Assembly: GCA_036785325.1 (NCBI GenBank)
Contig: JAXIVH010000030.1
Span: 2,469,735-2,533,734, forward strand
DNA: 64,000 nt
Origin: Urophycis tenuis
Lineage: Eukaryota > Chordata > Actinopteri > Gadiformes > Phycidae
Direction: 5' to 3'
The notes below the pieces were generated by a model, which was not told the DNA's origin, did no database searches, and saw only the letters and a program-made list of their open reading frames with translations. Both the position numbers and the translations under genes were made by a program. Positions 51,401-60,500 of this stretch are shown here, piece by piece (position 1 is the stretch's first letter; each line of letters begins with the position of its first letter).

Positions 51401-54400
51401 ACTGTTAGACAATGTCAGCCCTAAAGACACTTTTTAAAAAATCAGTCCAATCCTTTATCCTTTAGTACACCTCCTAAATGTCTGCTTTGCGAAATGTTAC
51501 GTGTTGAATTTCATTGAATTGACCCAGTGTAAGAGTACAACCCAGCAACAAGGCATCAGGTCAGGGTTTGACCATCGGTGCTACTGTCTCATACTGTAGT
51601 CCTTTCTCAAGAGTTGCATTGCTTCCATCTTAACGCTGAGGTGGAGACTTAAATTATAGTCCTATGGCCACAAGTGCAGGGAGTAGCTCAGCTATTTAGT
51701 GTTTTTTACAGAATGGGAAGTTATGATGTATAGTTAAAACATGTGACGCAGACGCACGTTCATTAATTCACTCTTGCATGCGTTGTTTGATTTGAAGGAG
51801 ACACAGTAGACATTCCTTTTGTCCACGAGATATCTAATTATAGATAAGCGCTTGATGGAAATGATAAAAAACATGAATGAACATGAATGTCTGGCATGGA
51901 GCTGAAAATACATGGCATGTCAACAACGCCATATTTCATAAAGTAAGATTCAATGGTTCTTCGACTTGACAATTTTATATGGCTGTGATTCATGAAAATT
52001 GTAGGGTTTGAACTGAGATGTGTGTCAGTTACACAGTATACTAGGGGACTCATAGTCCTTATAAAAACCGAAATATTTTGCCTGCCGAGAAACAAAAATG
52101 ACTAAATCCAATATTAAAAGTTCACCTGTAGTGTTTTTCGTCATGATCTAAAAAACCAACGCTAATGTACGAAATGACAAGTTCCTTAAAGGTCACCCTA
52201 GGTCACACCAGCCCAGGTTGGCGTGGTCCTCAGGAAGCGACAGCAGAAACCTGTACCCCTGAGACGTTGTTGACATGTTGACACAAATAGAAACCACTTC
52301 CCCAGCCAAGGTGAACTCAGCCACGCGGTTTTGTCTTTGTTCTGCCGTCACCTCCACAAATCGCTTGAACGGGACTCAGGCACTTTGTGCCTGGGAGTCT
52401 CGGTCTGTGAACCTCTGGGGTCTCCCTGCACACCCCCACCACCCCACCGTGACCCCCCCCCCCCCCCCCCCCCCCCTCCGTGCCTGGAGGTGTGTGTGGG
52501 GGGGAAGTGGTGTGATTGCGTGGCGTTCCGTCTGCGGGGCACTCTGCCGGAATACCTCGTGTCGCCTTCGGAGCACCAGGTGTCCCGCGGGGTCCTGAGA
52601 CCCGCCACACGCACATCGCCAGGGGGCCGAAGTTGTGGCGATGGTACCGTGCAAACGTGTAAACGTGACTTCCCTGTGATCGCCCGATCCACGACCGGTT
52701 CACGAAACACGCGATTCCAAAATGTGAATGACATGACGACCACAGCGACGCAACGCTTATGAAGCTGTCCTTGTTTCTGTCGTTTGCAAAAGTGTGTCGT
52801 TTCAATGAAGGAATCCTTCATTGAATCAACCTTTTTGAATCTGTGTCTTGTGGTCAGATGCAGCAGCTGCCCGTGTTCTGCTGTGTTCCGGTCTCCTCAC
52901 TGTGTACTCTTCACTGCCTGTCTAACACAACACATGTGTGTCCTCTCTCTCCCCCCCCCAGACGTGCTGTGTCCAAACATGAAGGTGCAGCCAGATCGCT
53001 TCAAGCCTGGCAGCACGAGTTACGGCCTTGACGCGGTTCCAGGTAGGTCTTGAGTGGAGGCTTTCCCAACACTGAATGGCCAGGTGCTACGGGGGAGTTG
53101 TCACGATGAGTGGGCCTGACACAATAGGAGAAGGAGAAGGAGAAGAGCACTGCTTGTGCATGGGACATTCATGTCAGATGTGTGTGCACAGCAACATTAG
53201 GAGAACGAGTTAAACGCCACGCTACAATGGCCTAGTAGTGCATCCGATCGAATTGGTCTCAAATTGTTCTCGGTCATCAAGCCAACTGCTCTCGTGAGCA
53301 TCCTCACAGTACCATATGCAGAGGGTGCCGTTAGTGAACGCTTGTCTCTGCTCATCCATCACTTCCTGTTGCCACTGTGGTAGGTGTGTGTTTCTCAGAA
53401 AACCAGACGGTTAGGTAGAATGTTGTTGTAGTGGATGTCTGCTGGGATTAACAGTTCCTGTCTGTGACTCCCCCGCATATCTATCACACTAATAGCAAAA
53501 CCAGACACGCAAAAAGGGGAACTGTTTGGCAAACCTGCTATTGGACTTAACAGACAGTGGAAGCTCTCAGTGTTGTAGAAGGCCGTGTGTTTTTTTTTTT
53601 GTGTCAGTTGCTGCAGTACATTTGAAGGACGGCCGTACACTTACTGTGATTTTCAAGCCCCGATAAGCAATTCTCACCCATGAGCGGTTCTGTGTCAGTT
53701 TTCCAGAAAAGCTCCAGAATATAAGAACATTTGGTGAAGGACTACCCAACCAAGCGTCATTAGCATGTTCAACCAAAAGAAGTTTGTGATGGACTGGCAT
53801 GAATCACAGCCGCATGAGGGGACACAGCTAATGATGTGGCTGTTATGATTACATTTTCCACTGCAGGAGGATGGAGAACCATCTCACATTCCCTCAAAGT
53901 TCATCAAGTATTCAGCGTGCTGCACATTTAATCACGAGTAGTCCTAGTAAACCCCAACCCCATGCCTCTTGGGGTTACTCAAGTATTTTTTTTTACTATA
54001 ACATACATTTTGTTCTCATGTTTTCAATGTGGAAACCTCTTGAAGGTATGCGTGATGATGCGCAGTGGACGATCTCTTGTTGGACTGACGCTTTGATTGG
54101 GTCATCTCATACGGTTCACGAAACCTTCACAGAACTGTCACTGTTGTACGGCGAGGCCCCCGCGAACAGGGAGCGAATATGTGCCGTGTCTCTCTTCTCA
54201 GAACGGGAAAAAAATTGGACACATCTCCTCGCTGACTCAACTGCCTCTGTGTGCAGACTCACCGTGAGCTCTGGCGAAACGTAACGGCCAATTAAATAAC
54301 ACTGCGTCCGTGCTTATGGCGAGGAGGGAGGGTGGGGAGGGGGGGGTAGTCGCCGGCGGTGGCAGCGGTGGGCCGACGCATCTTCGGAGGAGGGGATGAG

Positions 54401-55634
54401 GAGAGACGCGCTCGCACACTCAGAACTCCTCTGGATTCTGCCGCCGCGCTGTTTGCAGCAGCAGCAGCAGCAGCACCAGCAGCAGCAGCCCCCGGTAGTG
54501 TGTTCCTTTTTTTCGGTGCTCCAAAATAACCTTTTTTTTTTTTTTTAAAGGGGGGGTTTGATTATACACTCTCCGCTGCCAGGCCAAATTACAGGTCTGC
54601 GCCGCCATCGTCGTCGCAAAAAAAACCAACAAAAAAAAACAAAAAACCCTGGCAGCCACGGAAACGGCGCTGGGAGGCGAGCTTTTCCGAGCAGCGTGCC
54701 GGGAGGAGCTGAGCTCAACGGTGATGGAAGCGACCCGGATCCACGCAAATCCCCCCCCCCCCCCCCCCCCCCCGGCCGCCAGCACCACCTCACCCCCACC
54801 TCACCCCCACCTCACAGCTGTGACCCGAGAGCATGCCCTGACCTGCTCCTCACCCCGGGCGCTGCCGCGTCCTTCGAGTGCTTCCATTAGCGGCGTCGCG
54901 TCGCGGCCCGGTCCCGGTACTCCCCTCCGCCGGCCGGCGCTCCTCAGATTCCCCGGCGGGGCCCGTTTGGAGCGTCGAGGGCCGAGCGGTCGCAGGAATC
55001 CTGTTTATACGGCCGGTTATTCTCAGCGCCGGGAGGCCCGTGTTTTTAAATGTTATTTTTTAACTCTGTTGCTAATGGCGCGGCGAGGCATGCCTGCGTG
55101 TGTGTGTGTATGTGTGCGCGCGTGCACCTGTTTCCGGGCTATTTAGGAGCCCTTTGTCGTGCTCTCACGTTACTCCTGTGTGGTAGAGTTGGGTCAGTGG
55201 CACACTATGCAGCACCCCCTCCTGTCTAATGAGGCTCGCGTGTGTTTCGGTGCGTGTGTGTTCTTTACCAGGTAGGCCTAGACTCGGGTTGGCCCGACAG
55301 CCAGCGCCCAGTACAGTCAAAATAACCGCTAGCTTGCAGTGACGTCATGTATGTTGCCTATGTGCCTTGACTATTGTAAGGGCTCGCCCTCTGCTTATGT
55401 GAAGCTCTAGATGGGTGTTTCTCATAATGTTTGAAATGAGGTCTTCAGTTGTGTTGCAAAACATGTACACACACACACACACACACACACCTGTGCACTG
55501 TAACCCCCAACACACACACAAACACACATACACACACACACACACAGCAGACAGGTTGCACATATGCGCACAGACACACACACACACGCAGGCACACACA
55601 CACAGGCACACATGCACGCACACATATGCGCACA

Positions 55635-55679
<45 letters not shown>

Positions 55680-57488
55680 GACAGGTTAGCATTCCACAAA
55701 TGAAGACATTATTATTTTATTAATCTCCTGTGTGTGGCTGATCCTATTTGTAAGAAATAGTGAGTGCTGGGAATTTTGGAAAATCCTAAAATAGTTAATA
55801 GCGGCATTATAGGGTGTGGAGGGACTGACCTAATTAAAAGCTGGCATCCCCTAAGAAGTAACAAAGCCACAAGTTCAGCCCTGTATTATTTTGTGTGTGT
55901 GTGTGTGTGTGTGTGTGAGTGCGTGCGTGCGTGTGTGTGTGCGTGCGTGTGTGAAAATGCACTGGGTAGTGTGTCCAAAGTTGTCTTAAAACAAATGTTT
56001 TTCCCTTTTATTGCTGCAGGGTTTGACCTAATGGATTACTTCAATGTGAGAGATATTTTGGGGACCAGAGATGATGAGGGCCAAAGCTCATATGTACGTC
56101 TTGGGACAATGCCAATTGTGCAAAAAACTGAGTAAGTGACGACCCATTTTGCGGTGATGAATTGTTTTGACATTGTGAAGGAGTGATTTCTCGGGGGAAA
56201 AGTAAACCGCTCAAGTTAAGTAAAACTCAGAATGACTCAGAATCTGTGAGTGCTCGGAACACCCCACTTAGATATGGGTTAGCATTCCGTGTCACAATGG
56301 CAATTTGGACAGGGGTGCCAAATTTCTCTTTCAAAATGATGCTTATCTTCATGTCACAAGTGAGCTGTCACACGAGCAGTTTCCACAAAGCATAGATGAC
56401 ATTCTTTGACTTTCACTTTATTTTTTTGTCCTTCGCACATCAGACCTTTAAGGTTCATTCAAAGATGAGTCATTCCCTTGAAATACATGTGATTGTTGTT
56501 CATCAATCTGCTAGACGTGGGGTAGATCTTCACGAGGACAGACTTAGCCGAACCCGTGGCTTTATAATTAGGCTAATGGTATGTGGTGTGGAAACCGAAA
56601 TGTCCCTTCTTTCCACAGAGACGTGTTCCCTCAGGGACTGCCAGACGAGTACGCCTTTGTGACAACATTTAAATTCAGGAAAACCTCGCGACGCGAAGAT
56701 TGGTACCTTTGGCAAGTCTTCGACAAATATGGAATCCCACAGGTGGGTGGGCCAATGTAAACCGGCGTGTCCATTTTGGGTCCCTGCGACTGGGTTAACC
56801 ATAAGCCGGTGTCAGGTAACCTGTGATTAGGCACAGGGCGACATGTGGCATCCTTTGATCACCCTCTTTAGTGTATTCTGAAAGCATACGGCAAAGTTAT
56901 TGACAGACTTGAGTGGTTTCCACCAAACTTGTGAAAACCACTTCACAAGTCAACTTGCAATTTTCTGATATGCCGCAGCATCCAAATACTTCCTTCCTGT
57001 TAGCAGGCCCAGTAACACGGATGCTGTCCCCTCCCTCATTCAGCTCCCCACAAATATATAGGCTACATCCCTGAGAGGTGTTGAACGCCATCCACAAGGA
57101 ATTCAATTGACATGAACCTGTACAAAAGAAACGCAACCCTTAACAACAAAGACAACAGGCTAGCACTCAAAGAAACCATGGCCATAGGGCTGGACATACA
57201 CAACACAGCATAGTTAAGCATAGTTAATGGCAAGTAATGTATCCTCATTGTTCCCTACACAAGTAGGGAACAATGAGGATACATTACTTGCCATTACGAG
57301 ACACATTTTTAACTATTACTTAACATTAAAGCATACTTTAATGTTAAGTAATAGTTAAAAATGTGTCTCGTAATCATTTTCTAATGGTGCTCATGTTTAC
57401 TAAAGGTTTTCATGTTAACTTGGGTGTTAATTTATACAATATTTACCAACTAACCCTCACCCCTAACCCTAACTCCAATGCTAATGCG

Positions 57489-57526
<38 letters not shown>

Positions 57527-60500
57527 CGTAATAATGCTAGCCTGACATCTCCAGACCAAGTCTGGAACCTCTCAGTTTTGTTTCCATTTCCAATGAACGG
57601 GTGCACACCAAAATGCCTCTGGACATGGAGAGACTGACAACCAATCAGAGCAAGGAAATGTGTGATTGGCCATCTTGGTTGTTTATGAAAATGGCGCTCC
57701 CATAGGGACTCTCCTCTGTATGGTGATCTATAAATCCCACCCAATATCAGATCAATGGTCGTGATTGACCCTAATCGGGTCAATTGCCAGATCTGTTGGA
57801 AATCTGTCTAAACCTGAGGGCGGGTCAGACAAATATGCCTAAAAAGAAGAAAAAAGCTGTCAGTCCATTGATTCCCAGGCTAGCCTGTTACTGTATTAAC
57901 TAATGTTAATGAGTGACGAAATTGATACACCCTTATTGTAAAGTGCTACCAACGGGTATAACTCATACCTATGACCAACACTCATGTAACGAGACCGTTC
58001 CCCTGGGCGGGCCTTTACACTTCCCATGATCTCCTCAATTAACATTCACTGAGCCCCCCCCCCGTCAACCATTTTGGTCCGCCAAAGTAACTCTCTATGA
58101 AGCTTCCAAACCCCAGCAACCCGCTTTCCACCCCAAAAACAAGCCTTCTTTGGGGCGGCAGTAGCTCAGTGGGTAGAGCGGGTCGTCCTCTAACCGTAGG
58201 GTCGGCGGTTTGATTCCCTCCTCCAACAGTCTACATGTCAAAGTGTCCTTGAGGAAGACACTGAACCCCAACTTGCTCCCCGGGCGCTGCCCCCGGCTGC
58301 CCCACTGCTCCTATGTAACATAGGATGAGTCAAATGCAGAGAACCGAGCCCCTTCACCCCCTCCCCTTCTGGGGCAGCCGCGGTCTACTGGTTAGGGCTT
58401 CGGACTTGTAACCGGAGAGTTGCCGGTTTGAACCCCGACCAGTAGGAACGGCTGAAGTGCCCTTGAGCAAGGCACCTAACCCCTCACTGCTCCCCGAGCG
58501 CCGCTGTAGCAGGCAGCTCACTGCCTCGGGATTAGTGTGCTTCACCTCACTGTGTGCCTCACCATCACTGTGTGCTGAGTGTATTTCCACTAATTCACGA
58601 CTGGGTTAGAGACCAAATTTCCCTCACGGGATCGAAAGAGTAATTCTTCTAAACATCCGCCCTGCTCCTCCTCCTCCAGGTGTCCATCCGCCTGGATGGG
58701 GAGAACAAGGCGGTGGAGTACAACGCGGTCGGTCTGACCAAGGACGCGGTGCGGGCCGTGTTCAAAAACGACGAGGTGGACAGCCTGTTCGACCGCAGCT
58801 GGCACAAGATCGCCCTGAGCGTGGAGGCCAAGGCCGTGTCCCTGTACCTGGACTGCAAGCACATCCAGACGCTGCCCATCGGGGACCGCGAGGACATCGA
58901 CATCCAGGGCAAGACGGTGATCGGCAAGCGGCTGTACGACAGCGTGCCCATCGACGTGAGTGGCGTCTGCGCCTGTGTGTTGAAATGTATTTATGGATAT
59001 ATATATTTTTTTTTTTTTACAGATTTTGTGAGTCACGCCTGTGCGCCTCTTTCAAATATATATGTGTATATGTTTTTTTTATTTTTTTTATTTTTTTAAC
59101 AGTTATTTTGTTTGTCGTTTTTTTTTAGTTTTTCCACATTTTGTTAGTTTTGCCTGTTTGACACGCAAGGCGCCGTGAGACAAACGAGGTGTCAGAACGC
59201 TCAATGAAACACGCGCGTGTGCTGTACCGCCCCCACCCCCCCCCCCCCCCCCACACTGCAGTTTGACCTCCAGAGGATGATGATTTATTGCGACTCCAAG
59301 CACGCGGAGCTGGAGACCTGTTGCGACCTCCCCACCGGGCCAGTAAGTACTGTACAATTGCTCGCCCTTTTTTTTTTTTTTTTTTTTTTTTCCGGTGGCA
59401 ACGGAGCGGTGGGGTTATACTTGGGAGCAGGCTGTTAGCGGCTATTTTAGGGTGAGCGGGCTGCAGAGGTCCTTGGCGTCCTCCGCCCCGGCGTGTCGTT
59501 CCGTTTTTATTTTTCCTCGCCCTGCAGGTTCGTGTTCTCTGCCGTGTGTGTTGACTTTGAGAGATTCGCTGTAATTTACATTTCAGTGCCCAAAGAAGGT
59601 GGTCACGGCGCCGCCGCCGATGCAGATCCCCACCCCGGCGCCCACGGTGGCGGAGCAGCAGAGAGGCCCTCAGGTCAACTGTTCCTGCCCCCCCGGGGAA
59701 GAGGTGGGACTGGCGCGCACTCTGCCGCCACCGCCGCTCGCTGGCTCTTCTTCTATTTTGGGGGGGTTTTTCGTGTCATTTGTTCTTTCGTTTTGATACG
59801 CTGATTTTTTTTTCCAATTCTTCCTCTCGTTCCTCTCCTTCTTTCTTGTTTCCTGTGTTGTGGATTGATTTATGTGTCCTCTTTTTTATCTTTCTCTCTC
59901 TCTCTGTCTTTAACATAATGTGGTGGAAAAAAATGTCATGCGAGTGTTTTTTTTTTTCTTCCGAGGAACTCCTGAGTATTGTGTTTTTAATTTTCCATCA
60001 GGGCCCAGCAGGTGAACCTGGCGTTCCAGGTACCAAGGGTGAAAAGGTCCTCTACCACTACCTTTATAAGTAATATGTCGTGTGAGACAAAAATCTGAGC
60101 AACTCCCCACCACCCTAGTGTGTGTGTGTGTGTGTGGGGGGGCTGCCCAGGGGCCTGGCTCTCACTGTCCCACATGCCTATACCTTCACAGGGAGACACT
60201 GGGCTTCAGGGCGCCGTGGGACCCAGCGGCGTCAGAGGACAGAAAGGAGAAACTGTATGAGATCACTTGATGTGTGACTTTTCTGTTGATATAGGTTAAT
60301 GTCATTGTGTGGGCGATTCTGGGAAATACATGTTTCTGCAGTTAACGTAATTCTGTCTTTTTTCGGTGTGATTTTATTTTTTAAAGGGTTTCTTTTTGTA
60401 TTGTCTTGATAGCATGCCGTTACTCTATTATACTCTACAAATATTCTCTGGCTTTTCTCCTCGCCTCGATAATAATTGATCCTTGTCGATTAATTATTTG

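Noticed and set aside
57541..57783. 100-codon minus ORF as a gene
   Set aside because: It lies within a dispersed DNA-element fragment and ends in a poly-Ile run from the ATA repeat.
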